DNA of 64,000 nt from Streptomyces koelreuteriae (GTDB lineage: Bacteria > Actinomycetota > Actinomycetes > Streptomycetales > Streptomycetaceae): positions 2,356,001 to 2,420,000 of the forward strand of contig NZ_CP075896.1 of the NCBI RefSeq assembly GCF_018604545.1, written 5' to 3'. The notes beneath the pieces were generated by a model. The model saw only the letters and a program-made list of their open reading frames with translations, did no database searches and was not told where the DNA came from. The stretch's first letter is position 1. The number at the start of each line of letters is the position of its first letter. The position numbers and the translations under genes are program-made. This document shows, in pieces, positions 6,971 through 15,277 of the stretch.

Positions 6971-8719
6971 TTACTTCGCGGAGCTCATCAGCAGGTAGTC
7001 GTACATGCCGAGGTAGGCCTGCGTGACCGTGACGTTGGCCGCGGACGTCGGCCTGAGCAGCAGGTTCTTGCGGTAGATGATCGGAACGACCGAGGCGTTG
7101 TCGAGCACCATCTTGTCGATGTCGCCCCAGGCCTTGGTGCGGGCCGCGTCGTCGGTGTTGGCGATCGCGTCCGTCAGGGCCTTGTTGATCTTCGGGTCGT
7201 CCAGCTCCATCAGGTTGTTGCCGCCCGAGGGCTTGATGGCCGCACCGTTGATGATCTGGTCGAGGAAGCCGTAGCCGGTCGGCCAGTCGGCGCCCCACGC
7301 CATCGAGAGCATGCCGAGCTTGTTGTCGTGGACGTAGCTCGGGACACCGGCGAAGTTGGAGAAGTACTTGCCGGAGGGGAACTGCTTGATCTCGACGTTG
7401 ATGCCGATCTTCTTCAGCGACGCCTGGACGGCCGTGGCCTGCGCGACCTCGGCGGGCCGGTCGGAACGGGCCGTCAGGATCGTGTTGAAGCCGTTCGGCT
7501 TGCCGCACGCCTTCAGCGCCGCCTTGGCCTTGGCCACGTCACCCTTGTGACCCTCGGTCGCGTAGGTGTCGAACTTGGTGTAGCCGTTGACCGACGGCGG
7601 CAGCAGCGTGGTCGCCACGTCGCCCTTCGGCGAACCGCCCATGGCGTCGAGCACCGACTGCTTGTCGAGGCCCCACTGAACGGCCTTGCGGCAGTCGGCG
7701 TTGTCGAACGGCTTCACGTTCACGTTCAGCGCGATGTACTGCGTCGCACCGGCGTAGGAGCTGTCCGTCTGGTTGGCCTTCGGGCCGCGCAGGACCTTCG
7801 GCTGGGTCTGCGGCTGCACACCCGTGCCGGCCGCGTCAGCCGTGATCTTGTCGGAGAGCAGGTCGTTGTCGACCGTCACCGGGTTGACCTTGAACTTGAT
7901 CGTGACCTTGTCCGGCAGAGCCTTGCGGATCGGGTCCGTCTTCGCGTCCCACTGCGGGTTGCGCACGAGGGTGGCGCCGCGGCCCTCCTCGTAGGACTGG
8001 AACTGGTACGGGCCCGTGGACTGGATGGACTGCACGTACTTCGCGCCGGTGTCCTTCGACTGCTGCACCGGGGCCGTCTGCGAGAACGTCGCCAGGTAGT
8101 CGAAGTCGGCGAACGGCTGCTTCAGCTTGAAGACGATCGTCTGGTCGTCCGGCGTCTCGATGGACTTGATGCCCTCGGCGGACTTGTCCTTGTACGGGCC
8201 CTTGTACTTGTCGCCGCCGTCCAGGTACGCCTTGAAGTACGTCGGGCCGTTGGACAGCGCCTCGGGCGCGAAGTTGGAACGCTCGATGGCGTACTTCACG
8301 TCCTTGGACGTCACCGGGGTGCCGTCCTGGAACTTCACACCCGTACGCAGCTTGTACGTCCAGGTCTTGGCGTCCGTGCTGGACTTGCCGAGGCCCTCGG
8401 CGAGGTCCGGCACGACCTCCAGGCCTTCCTTGCCCGCCGCCGGTTTGAACGTGGTGAGCGTTCTGCCGTAGAGGCGGGAGAAGTTCTGCACCCAGCCGTA
8501 GTACGTGTTGCCCGGGTCGAGGGAGTCCGGCACGTCCGAGTGCTCGTACGAGACCGTCCCGCCCTTCTTGCTCGACGCGTTGACGATCGAGTTCAGCGCG
8601 GCGTCCTTCTTGCCGTTGCCTCCCCCGTCGTTGTCGTCACCTCCGCCGCCGCACGCGGCAGCACCCAGCGACAGTGCCAGGACCGACGCAACGCCGGCGG
8701 TCACCCTTCTCGTCTTCAC
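6971..8719 (-). CDS. oppA: Peptide-binding lipoprotein (OppA-like, SBP family 5)
   Basis: This is the solute-binding component. From GTG at 8719 it has 582 residues: a short basic signal (VKTRRVTAGVASVLALSLG) ending in lipobox A-A-C, a Gly/Asp linker, then a family-5 substrate-binding fold containing LAEGLGKSSTDAKTWTYKLR and a late ADWPTGYGFL segment. An upstream Met frame exists, but the GTG has GAGGGGG at good spacing and gives a proper lipoprotein signal. It would be anchored to the outer face of the membrane and deliver peptides to OppB/OppC. Confidence 0.88.
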   Translation of the reverse strand: MKTRRVTAGVASVLALSLGAAACGGGGDDNDGGGNGKKDAALNSIVNASSKKGGTVSYEHSDVPDSLDPGNTYYGWVQNFSRLYGRTLTTFKPAAGKEGLEVVPDLAEGLGKSSTDAKTWTYKLRTGVKFQDGTPVTSKDVKYAIERSNFAPEALSNGPTYFKAYLDGGDKYKGPYKDKSAEGIKSIETPDDQTIVFKLKQPFADFDYLATFSQTAPVQQSKDTGAKYVQSIQSTGPYQFQSYEEGRGATLVRNPQWDAKTDPIRKALPDKVTIKFKVNPVTVDNDLLSDKITADAAGTGVQPQTQPKVLRGPKANQTDSSYAGATQYIALNVNVKPFDNADCRKAVQWGLDKQSVLDAMGGSPKGDVATTLLPPSVNGYTKFDTYATEGHKGDVAKAKAALKACGKPNGFNTILTARSDRPAEVAQATAVQASLKKIGINVEIKQFPSGKYFSNFAGVPSYVHDNKLGMLSMAWGADWPTGYGFLDQIINGAAIKPSGGNNLMELDDPKINKALTDAIANTDDAARTKAWGDIDKMVLDNASVVPIIYRKNLLLRPTSAANVTVTQAYLGMYDYLLMSSAK

Positions 8720-8745
8720 CTGAGGAAGCCCCCTCATTCGATGGA

Positions 8746-9744
8746 TCACTTGCTGCGAGGGTCGAGGGCGTCACGCAGCCCGTCACCCAGCAGGTTGAAG
8801 GCCAGGACGGTGATGAAGATCGCCAGTCCGGGCACGAACATGTACTGCGGATCAGCCGTGTAGAGATCCACAGCGTTGCTGAGCATGCCGCCCCAGGAGG
8901 CCTGCGGCGGAGCGATACCGACGCCGAGGAAGCTCAGCGCGGCCTCGAACAGGATGTTCGTCGGGATGATCAGCGTCGAGTAGACGAGGATCGGCGCGAC
9001 GAGGTTGGGGAGCAGTTCCCGGAACAGGACGTACGGACCGCGCGCTCCGAGGCTCGTGGCGGCCTCGATGAACTCCCGCTTGCGCAGGGTCATGGTCTGC
9101 GCCCGCACGATGCGTCCGATGTACGGCCAGCTGAAGAAGCCGATCACGAAGATCAGCACGCAGATGCGCAGGGACAGTCCGTCGAGACCGAAGAAGCCGT
9201 CCTGCACCGAGGCCGAGATCGAGATGGCGAACAGCAGCAGCGGGAACGCCAGGAAGGTGTCCATCATCCGGCTGATGACGCTGTCGATCCAGCCGCCGTA
9301 GTACCCGGCGACGACTCCGAGCACGGTGCCGATGCACACGGACAGCAGCGTGGCGCCGCCCGCGACCAGCAGGGAGACCCAGGAGCCGTCGATGATGCGG
9401 GCGAGCATGTCCCGGCCGTACTGGGGGTCCACGCCGAGCGGGTGGTCCCAACTCATGCCTCCCCAGCCGCCCTTGGGGGCGAGCAGAGCGGGGTCGATGA
9501 GGTCCTGGTTGAACTTGTTGGGATCGAGGTTGAAGATCCACTGAATCGGCTTGGAGAGCACCGCCATCGTGACGAGCAGGATGACGACGACGCCTCCCGC
9601 CATCGCCACCTTGTCCCGCTTGAAGCGCATCCAGGCGATCTGAGTGAGCGAGCGCCCTTCGATCTGGCTCTTCTTGACCCCGGCGAGCACGGCCTCGGGC
9701 TGTGCTCCGGCTTCCGCCCCGGTGGTCTCGATCGGTGCGGTCAC
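8746..9744 (-). CDS. oppC: Oligopeptide ABC transporter permease (OppC-like)
   Basis: This 332-residue permease has an N-terminal cytoplasmic segment, a first membrane helix near residues 46-70 (VAMAGGVVVILLVTMAVL), and five more helices. The EAA loop is EFIEAATSLGARG. It is the first gene of the operon, with order oppC-oppA-oppB-oppD-oppF. The gap to oppA is only 26 bp. The GTG start at 9744 is preceded by a 330-bp gene-free region with a palindrome at 9811-9826. Confidence 0.88.
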   Translation of the reverse strand: MTAPIETTGAEAGAQPEAVLAGVKKSQIEGRSLTQIAWMRFKRDKVAMAGGVVVILLVTMAVLSKPIQWIFNLDPNKFNQDLIDPALLAPKGGWGGMSWDHPLGVDPQYGRDMLARIIDGSWVSLLVAGGATLLSVCIGTVLGVVAGYYGGWIDSVISRMMDTFLAFPLLLFAISISASVQDGFFGLDGLSLRICVLIFVIGFFSWPYIGRIVRAQTMTLRKREFIEAATSLGARGPYVLFRELLPNLVAPILVYSTLIIPTNILFEAALSFLGVGIAPPQASWGGMLSNAVDLYTADPQYMFVPGLAIFITVLAFNLLGDGLRDALDPRSK

Positions 9745-10074
9745 GGTGCGATTGACCCCTCTCGGGCCGGCGATGGCCGACCCCCTGGCTGCCGCTGTAG
9801 CGGTTTGTTTGTCTCGTACACGAGACCGACCCGGCCCGTGTCTTGCGGGGAGTCTTCAACGCTTTGGCGATCTGTTGCCAGACTTGGCGATGAAAGGATG
9901 CGTAAACGTGATGCTGTCTGCGAGGTTCCGTTATCCGGACAGCGGGTAGCAGGGGTCGGACGCGCAACGTCAGGGGCATATTAGGACGCAGCCGCCCTTT
10001 TTACCCTTATCTACGCGCGGAGAGTTGAAAGGTCGTCGCGTTCGGGGACGGCCTTGAGGGACCTGGGGGCGGAG
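9745..10074. other. Gene-free region upstream of the opp operon
   Basis: This 330-bp stretch separates oppC from the stop codon of the SseB-like gene. The palindrome at 9811-9826 is the only clear element. The segment around 9985-10030 is locally less GC-rich (a TTTTTACCC stretch near 9997). No open frame looks coding. The opp promoter must lie here because the operon is transcribed leftward from it. Confidence 0.6.
9811..9826. promoter_or_regulatory. Palindromic operator candidate upstream of opp operon
   Basis: GTCTCGTACACGAGAC has perfect 7-bp arms (GTCTCGT/ACGAGAC) around an AC centre, 67 bp upstream of the oppC start. Position and symmetry fit a dimeric repressor or activator site. The regulator is unknown and none is encoded next to it. 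Confidence 0.5.
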
Positions 10075-10875
10075 TCAGTACCTGCCCTGGACCGGGGGGT
10101 ATCCGTAGCCCGAAGCCGGCGCCTGGACGGGGGCGGTGGCGTGGGCCTCACGGTCGTAGAAGGGGCGTGCGCCGGCGCGCAGCCACATGGCGACCGGGTC
10201 GTGCTCGTCGGACATCGCGACGGTCGAGACGGGGAGCCCGTCGGGTACGGCGCCGAGGGACTGCTGCATCATCGCGCGCACCGAGTCCACGGCCGGCGGC
10301 GAGGTGTCGTAGACGTCCAGTCCGATGGCCAGATACGGCGCCCCGAGCGCGGGTTGGACCCAGGCGCGGCGCAGTGAGCGGACGGCCGGGGTGCGGTGGG
10401 CGTTCTGCGCGAGCAGGGCGTAGAACTGCGGGATCTCGATGGCCGGTTCGGACAGCCGCAGGGGTCCGGCGGGCTGGCGGTCCAGGCCCGTGGCGATCCG
10501 CCGCAGGTCGAGCCAGGGGATGCCGACGCCGCCGCCGGGGGCGTGCGGGTTGAGCCAGAGGCCGTAGTGGTCGGGGTAGAGGGCGCGGGCCACGTCGATG
10601 CCGTCGACGACCTCGTAACTGCGGTTCCAGCCGCTGGCCGAGAGCTCCTGCGCGGAGGTCACACAGGGGGCGTAGCCGTGGCCCTCGACCTCCATGTTTC
10701 CGTACTGGGCGTCGGGGGATCCGGCCTGGCCCTGCCACAGGAGCATCCAGATCTGGCCGCTGTGGGGGGTCGCGAGCGCGCGCAGGAGGGCCTCATAGGC
10801 GTCATAACGCCCGGGCGTGACCTGGCGCAGCATGTGCTCGACCTGTCCGGCCGCGGCCGTGCCGCTCGCGCTCAC
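10075..10875 (-). CDS. SseB-like protein (enhanced serine sensitivity family)
   Basis: This 266-residue cytosolic protein resembles the SseB family. It has an N-terminal domain containing IWMLLWQGQAGSPDAQYGNM and a C-terminal domain with YLAIGLDVYDTSP, typical of the SseB C-terminal region. E. coli SseB is linked to serine sensitivity by an unknown mechanism. The GTG at 10875 is chosen because GAAGGGG sits 8 bases upstream. A second SseB-like gene follows at 11039-11827, and glycine/serine genes lie 3 kb away. The Gly/Tyr/Pro-rich C-terminal tail (GYGYPPVQGRY) is unusual. Confidence 0.7.
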   Translation of the reverse strand: MSASGTAAAGQVEHMLRQVTPGRYDAYEALLRALATPHSGQIWMLLWQGQAGSPDAQYGNMEVEGHGYAPCVTSAQELSASGWNRSYEVVDGIDVARALYPDHYGLWLNPHAPGGGVGIPWLDLRRIATGLDRQPAGPLRLSEPAIEIPQFYALLAQNAHRTPAVRSLRRAWVQPALGAPYLAIGLDVYDTSPPAVDSVRAMMQQSLGAVPDGLPVSTVAMSDEHDPVAMWLRAGARPFYDREAHATAPVQAPASGYGYPPVQGRY

Positions 10876-10939
10876 CTTTACCGCCCCTTCGTACAACGCC
10901 TCGACCGTGACCTAGCTTAAGCCCGCGCAGGTGCCCGGA

Positions 10940-11032
10940 GATTGGTGCCGGTTCGCGAGTGCGGTTCGTATGTGGCTCGTCGCCCCCACGCGGCGGAGCC
11001 GCATAGTGTCACAGCCCCGCGCCCCTGAGGTG
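10940..11032 (-). repeat. Streptomyces-type intergenic repeat, copy 1
   Basis: Read on the minus strand this contains AGGGGCGCGGGGCTGTGACA followed by TATGCGGCTCCGCCGCGTGG and GGGCGACGAGCCACA. The same modules recur at 61551-61622, and in shortened form at 54613-54660. TGCGGCTCCGCCGCG can fold on itself. Sequences of this kind are scattered between genes in many Streptomyces genomes. Here it fills the gap between two SseB-like genes and may act as a transcript end. Confidence 0.65.
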
Positions 11033-11038
11033 CCTGAC

Positions 11039-11827
11039 CTACCGCTGGAAGAAGGGCCGGACCCGGTCCTTCATCCAATTGCCCACCGGGTCCTCCGCCA
11101 CATCCAGGAGCACCAGGTTGACGGGCCAGGGGGCCGGGGACTCGGTGACCGCGCGGGTGAGGGCGTCCAGCGGGAGGGCGCGCAGGTCGCCTTCCCACTG
11201 GGAGAGTTCGACGCCGACGAACATCACCGGGTCGGCGGTCTCGATCGCGGCGAGGCAGCGGCGGGCGGTGACGACGACGCCGATCGCCTCGAACTCGGCG
11301 GAGGCGGCGGCGAGGAAGTCCACCGGGTCGTCCTGCCAGTCGGGCTCGAAGAGGCGGACCCGTCCGCCGCTCGCGGGGCCGTCCAGCGGGGTCCGGCCGG
11401 CCCGGCACAGCTCGGCGACGGCCGGCGGCGGGAGCGGGACGCCGACGACGCCGCCGGGGTTGATGGCGATCCCCGCGTGCGGGGGCAGACCGCGGGCGAA
11501 CTCCACGGCGGGCGCGATGGTGTACGACATGTGCGAGCCGACGACCTGGCGGAACTGCTCCTCGGAGCTGAACACCGGCACGTACGCCTGGCCCTCGATC
11601 TCGATGCCGGGGAGATCGAGGGGGCCGCTCTGCGGGCCGCCGCCGCTGGGCAGCGGGATCCACACGAAGCTCCGGCCGAGCACCTCGACGATCCGCCCGC
11701 CGGCGGACGGCCCGGCACCGAGGGAGGCCGAGAGCACCTCCTCCAGCTCGTTGCCGGGCCATCCGCCGTGCGGGTGTGTCTGCGTCTGCGCCGGGAAGTC
11801 CGCGGAGAAGTCCGCCGGGAAGTCCAT
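11039..11827 (-). CDS. Second SseB-like protein
   Basis: This 262-residue protein is related in layout to the one at 10075: an N-terminal domain with SFVWIPLPSGGG and VFSSEEQFRQVVG (an SseB N-domain motif), a central PPHAGIAINPGG segment matching the position of LWLNPHAPGGGVG in its neighbour, and a C-terminal domain with VMFVGVELS and NLVLLDVAED. The ATG at 11827 is preceded by GGTAGGCAG. It lies upstream of, and in line with, the first SseB-like gene, and the pair may act together. The molecular role is unknown. Confidence 0.7.
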   Translation of the reverse strand: MDFPADFSADFPAQTQTHPHGGWPGNELEEVLSASLGAGPSAGGRIVEVLGRSFVWIPLPSGGGPQSGPLDLPGIEIEGQAYVPVFSSEEQFRQVVGSHMSYTIAPAVEFARGLPPHAGIAINPGGVVGVPLPPPAVAELCRAGRTPLDGPASGGRVRLFEPDWQDDPVDFLAAASAEFEAIGVVVTARRCLAAIETADPVMFVGVELSQWEGDLRALPLDALTRAVTESPAPWPVNLVLLDVAEDPVGNWMKDRVRPFFQR

Positions 11828-12480
11828 CTGCCTACCGCCTGCCTGAAACCACTGCTGTGACTGAAAGGCTAGCGGCTCGGGAACGGGGGGCTGCCACCCC
11901 GTGAAGCATGACTGGTGACGGGGGTGGCCGGACGGCGGCCCCGGGCCTGCCGAATCCTGGCGGGAGGACGGGCTGTGTGTGGGGGGTGCTCCGACCGTGG
12001 ATGCGTGCCGCGGGCACACGGCCGGGGCTGCGGGCGGACGGGCTTTGTGCGCGGCGCACCGACCGCAGGCGCCTGCCGCGTGCACACGGCTCAGGGCCGG
12101 AATGCGGATGGGCTGGGCTGTCCGGCGCAGACGACCGCGCGGATGCCTGTCCTATACACACGGATCGCCGACCGCCGCGCCGCCGCCCCCGCCTCCGGGC
12201 TCACCAACCGCGGACGCGGGCCCGCTGCACGGGGCCGCACGCGGACGGCCTGTGCTCCCCGGCGCGCGCCGGCCCCCCTGCGCACAGCGGGGTCGGCGGA
12301 CGGCCCCTTCTTCCCGGACGCCCGGCCGACGGCACCGCCCCGTGCACACGGGTCACCGGCCCGAACCACAACTCCCCGGCCCCGGATCACCGGCCCCATG
12401 AACCACAACCCCCAGCCCTGGACAGCCGGCCCGTGCCCACCACAGTCGGGCCGTGAACGCAGCCCCGTGCGCCCGGGGCG
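11828..12480. other. 653-bp intergenic region with degenerate repeats
   Basis: No convincing gene is present. Several open frames on both strands have repetitive, Arg/Pro-rich, unnatural translations. The stretch 11942-12160 contains about three imperfect units of 70-75 bp, each ending in a CACACGG motif (near 12013, 12081 and 12156). Further CACACGG or GCACGGGG echoes occur near 12230 and 12350. Function is unknown. Confidence 0.6.
11942..12162. repeat. Imperfect 70-75 bp tandem repeats, about three units
   Basis: Aligning the units by their ends gives a shared pattern GG(C)GGACGGGCT..GTG.GCGG.GCNCCGACCGNNG, then a TGCC or GCC step, then CACACGG. The middle unit (about 12020-12087) is closest to the pattern, the first (about 11942-12019) and third (about 12088-12162) have drifted, and trailing fragments continue to about 12360. 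The units are not in a coding frame that makes sense on either strand. Confidence 0.5.
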
Positions 12481-13149
12481 TCAGCCCGTGAAGGCGATGC
12501 GGTGGAGGGTGTTTGCTGCGTCGCGGTCGGCGAGGATGGCTGAGCCGCAGCCGGTGGGGAGTTCGCCGCGTTCGACCTCGTGGAGGAGGCGGGTGGTGGC
12601 GGCGCGGTGGCGCAGGAAGGCGTAGCGCGAGACGCCCCGGCCGCGGTCGCGCTGGCCGGCCAGGGCCTGCTGGGGGGTGACGTCGAGCATCAGCAGGTGG
12701 AGCGTGCCGCCCCGGCGGCGGGCCTCGCGGGCGAGCCAGCGGCGGACCCAGGCCTGGGTGCCGCAGTCGTGCACGACGACGCCCTCACCGGTGCGCAGGG
12801 CGCGGCGCAGCCCGGCGTAGTGGGCGAGGCGGACGAGCGGGCGGTAGACCGCGTACGGCAGGGCGCGCGGCATGCGGCCGTCCCAGTGGTCGCGGGTGTC
12901 CTGGGAGTCGATGCGCCGGCCCGGCACGGTGCGCCGCATCAGCGTGGACTTGCCGCTGCCGGGCAGGCCCGTGACCACGACGATGTCGCGGGAGCCGAAC
13001 AGCAGCGCGTGCGGGCCGCGGCCGGCGCGCTCGCGCAGATCGCGGACGACCGGCGCGGGCTGCGGGCCGCAGACCGCACGCACCGGAGCGGCCGGCTGCT
13101 CGGGCAGCGCGATGCCCGACGTCGTGGCGTACGCGGTGGTCCTGTTCAC
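12481..13149 (-). CDS. P-loop NTPase / ATP-dependent kinase-like protein
   Basis: The product is 222 residues from GTG 13149, which has an excellent GGGGAGG box 8 bases upstream. Walker A is VVTGLPGSGKSTLMRRT near residue 58, followed by DTRDHW, and by a GVVVHDCGTQAWVRRWLARE stretch like the substrate-handling part of AAA/zeta-toxin or gluconate-kinase-like NTPases. It ends with a basic region (RDRGRGVSRYAFLRHR) typical of a lid segment. The substrate is unknown. It is transcribed away from gcvT, so the glycine riboswitch leader lies in the shared upstream region. Confidence 0.7.
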   Translation of the reverse strand: MNRTTAYATTSGIALPEQPAAPVRAVCGPQPAPVVRDLRERAGRGPHALLFGSRDIVVVTGLPGSGKSTLMRRTVPGRRIDSQDTRDHWDGRMPRALPYAVYRPLVRLAHYAGLRRALRTGEGVVVHDCGTQAWVRRWLAREARRRGGTLHLLMLDVTPQQALAGQRDRGRGVSRYAFLRHRAATTRLLHEVERGELPTGCGSAILADRDAANTLHRIAFTG

Positions 13150-13336
13150 CGTGATCGTCCTCCCCTGGGGCCAGGTACGGAGTCCCATGCCCGCCGAGTG
13201 TAAAGAGAAGGTAATGCCCGATGTCTCTGGTTTTAGTCCTCTTCCTGCAACAGCCCTGCTACAGGGTGGTCCCCCTGCCACCCCGCGACGATGCGTGCAA
13301 TGATGTGCCCGCCAACTGCATACCGGCCGTTTGAAT

Positions 13337-13557
13337 CCGCGCGGGAGAGTCCCCAGCACCGTTTCACCACTGGGGCGCCGAAGGAGCAAGTCCCTCCCTT
13401 GAATCTCTCAGGCCCCGTTACCGCGCGGGCGAGGCACATCTGAAAAGCGGGCCGCACCCTTCCTCCGGAGTCCGGGGAAGCGGCGTGGCCCCACCCAAGG
13501 TGCAAGCCGATGACCTGCGCGGTCATGGCGAACCTCTCAGGTTCCGATGACAGATGG
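13337..13557 (+). ncRNA. Tandem glycine riboswitch
   Basis: Two adjacent aptamers precede gcvT. Aptamer 1 (about 13337-13428) is closed by CCGCGCGG (13337-13344) pairing with CCGCGCGG (13421-13428) and contains GCCGAAGGAGCAA and the late AATCTCTCAGG signature. Aptamer 2 (about 13436-13557) is closed by CATCTG (13436-13441) and CAGATG (13551-13556) and contains CACCCAAGGTGCAAG and GAACCTCTCAGG. These are the conserved elements of the glycine aptamer. In actinobacteria such elements switch on the glycine cleavage system when glycine is abundant. The gcvT start codon follows 50 bp downstream. Confidence 0.9.
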
Positions 13558-13607
13558 GGAGGAACGACCTCGCCCGTCATGCCTTATGCCTTGGGAGACG
13601 ACCGACC

Positions 13608-14729
13608 GTGAGCAGTACAGGAGAACTCCGCCACACCGCGCTCGATGCCCTGCATCGTGCCCTCGGCGCGACGATGACCGACTTCGCCGGCTGGGACATG
13701 CCCCTGCGCTACGGCTCCGAGCGCGACGAGCACAACGCCGTGCGCACGAAGGCCGGGCTGTTCGACCTCTCCCACATGGGCGAGATCACCGTCACGGGCC
13801 CCGGGGCCGCCGCCCTGCTCGACCACGCGCTGGTCGGCAACATCGGCGGGGTCAAGCCCGGCCGCGCCCGCTACACCATGATCTGCCAGGCCGACGGCGG
13901 CATCCTCGACGACCTGATCGTCTACCGGCTGGCCGAGCAGGAGTACATGGTCGTCGCCAACGCCTCCAACGCCCAGGTGGTCCTGGACGCCCTGGTGGAA
14001 CGTTCCGTCGGCTTCGACGCCGAGGTGCGCGACGACCGGGACGCCTACGCACTGCTCGCCGTACAGGGCCCCGAGTCCCCGGGGATCCTGAAGTCCCTCA
14101 CCGACGCCGACCTGGACGGCCTGAAGTACTACGCCGGCCTGCCCGGCACCGTCGCGGGCGTCCCGGCGCTGATCGCCCGCACCGGGTACACCGGCGAGGA
14201 CGGCTTCGAGCTGTTCGTGAAGCCGGAGCACGCGGTCGAGCTGTGGCAGGCCCTGACCAAGGCGGGCGAGGCCGCCGGCCTGGTCCCGTGCGGGCTGTCC
14301 TGCCGCGACACGCTGCGCCTGGAGGCGGGCATGCCGCTGTACGGGCACGAGCTGAGCACCTCCCTGACGCCCTTCGACGCCGGGCTCGGCCGGGTGGTGA
14401 AGTTCGAGAAGGAGGGCGACTTCGTCGGCCGCGAGGCCCTCACCGAGGCCGCCGCGCGCGCCGAGCAGAACCCGCCCCGCGTCCTGGTCGGCCTCGTCGC
14501 CGAGGGCCGTAGGGTCCCGCGAGCCGGGTACCCGGTCGTCACCGGCGGTGAGGTGATCGGCGAGATCACCTCCGGCGCGCCCTCCCCGACGCTCGGCAAG
14601 CCGATCGCGATGGCGTACGTCGACCCCGCGCACGCGGCTCCCGGCACACCCGGTGTGGCCGTGGACATCCGGGGCAGTCACGAGCCGTACGAGGTCGTGG
14701 CGCTGCCGTTCTACAAGCGCCAGAAGTAG
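13608..14729 (+). CDS. gcvT: Glycine cleavage system T protein (aminomethyltransferase)
   Basis: This 373-residue protein transfers the methylene group of the lipoyl-bound aminomethyl intermediate to tetrahydrofolate, releasing ammonia. Recognisable motifs are MTDFAGWDMPLRYGS near the N-terminus, LFDLSHMGE, and in the C-terminal half GYTGEDGFELFV and CRDTLRLEAGMPLYGHEL, all standard for GcvT. The GTG at 13608 has GGGAG 10 bases upstream. An upstream ATG lies within the end of the riboswitch and is rejected. The gene is under the glycine riboswitch. gcvP and the lipoamide dehydrogenase are not in the window. Confidence 0.95.
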   Translation: MSSTGELRHTALDALHRALGATMTDFAGWDMPLRYGSERDEHNAVRTKAGLFDLSHMGEITVTGPGAAALLDHALVGNIGGVKPGRARYTMICQADGGILDDLIVYRLAEQEYMVVANASNAQVVLDALVERSVGFDAEVRDDRDAYALLAVQGPESPGILKSLTDADLDGLKYYAGLPGTVAGVPALIARTGYTGEDGFELFVKPEHAVELWQALTKAGEAAGLVPCGLSCRDTLRLEAGMPLYGHELSTSLTPFDAGLGRVVKFEKEGDFVGREALTEAAARAEQNPPRVLVGLVAEGRRVPRAGYPVVTGGEVIGEITSGAPSPTLGKPIAMAYVDPAHAAPGTPGVAVDIRGSHEPYEVVALPFYKRQK

Positions 14730-14885
14730 AGACTGGCCCAGCGCCAGAAGCAGGCACCGGCGCGCGGGCCGCCACCGCGGTCCCGGGCCGTCTCACCCCC
14801 GCTCACCAGCGGTCCCCTTCACCGGCATGCACAAGCATTCCTCGACATACATCAGCACTCCCGCGCGTACAGGAGAATCCAGGCC

Positions 14886-15263
14886 ATGAGCAACCCCAAT
14901 GAGCTGCGGTACAGCAAGGAGCACGAGTGGCTGTCGGGCGCCCAGGACGGCGTCTCGACGATCGGCATCACGGAGCACGCGGCCAACGCGCTCGGCGACG
15001 TCGTCTTCGTCCAGCTCCCCGAGGTCGGTGACGCCGTGTCCGCCGGCGAGACCTGCGGCGAGCTGGAGTCGACCAAGTCCGTCTCCGACCTCTACTCCCC
15101 GGTCTCCGGCGAGGTCACCGAGGTCAACGAGGACGTGGTGAACGACCCGTCCCTGGTGAACTCGGCCCCCTTCGAGGGCGGCTGGCTGTTCAAGGTGCGC
15201 GTCACGGACGAGCCGGGCGACCTGCTCTCCGCCGACGAGTACACCGCCTTCTCCGCCGGCTGA
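14886..15263 (+). CDS. gcvH: Glycine cleavage system H protein
   Basis: This 125-residue lipoyl carrier shuttles the aminomethyl group between the P, T and L proteins. The lipoylation lysine is K64 in [18 protein letters not shown], and the length matches the family. It starts at ATG 14886 with AGGAGAATCCAGGCC upstream. It follows gcvT by 156 bp and precedes glyA by 14 bp, so it is probably co-transcribed with both from the riboswitch-controlled promoter. Confidence 0.95.
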   Translation: MSNPNELRYSKEHEWLSGAQDGVSTIGITEHAANALGDVVFVQLPEVGDAVSAGETCGELESTKSVSDLYSPVSGEVTEVNEDVVNDPSLVNSAPFEGGWLFKVRVTDEPGDLLSADEYTAFSAG

Positions 15264-15277
15264 GAGGTCGTAGCCGT

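Noticed and set aside
11869..12456. Several open frames in the repeat region
   Set aside because: Frames exist on both strands with repetitive Arg/Pro/His-rich products and no ribosome sites; they follow from the repeated GC-rich DNA.
13233..13580. Minus-strand 115-codon frame across the gcvT leader
   Set aside because: It overlaps the tandem glycine riboswitch, whose conserved structures explain the sequence; no start signal is present.
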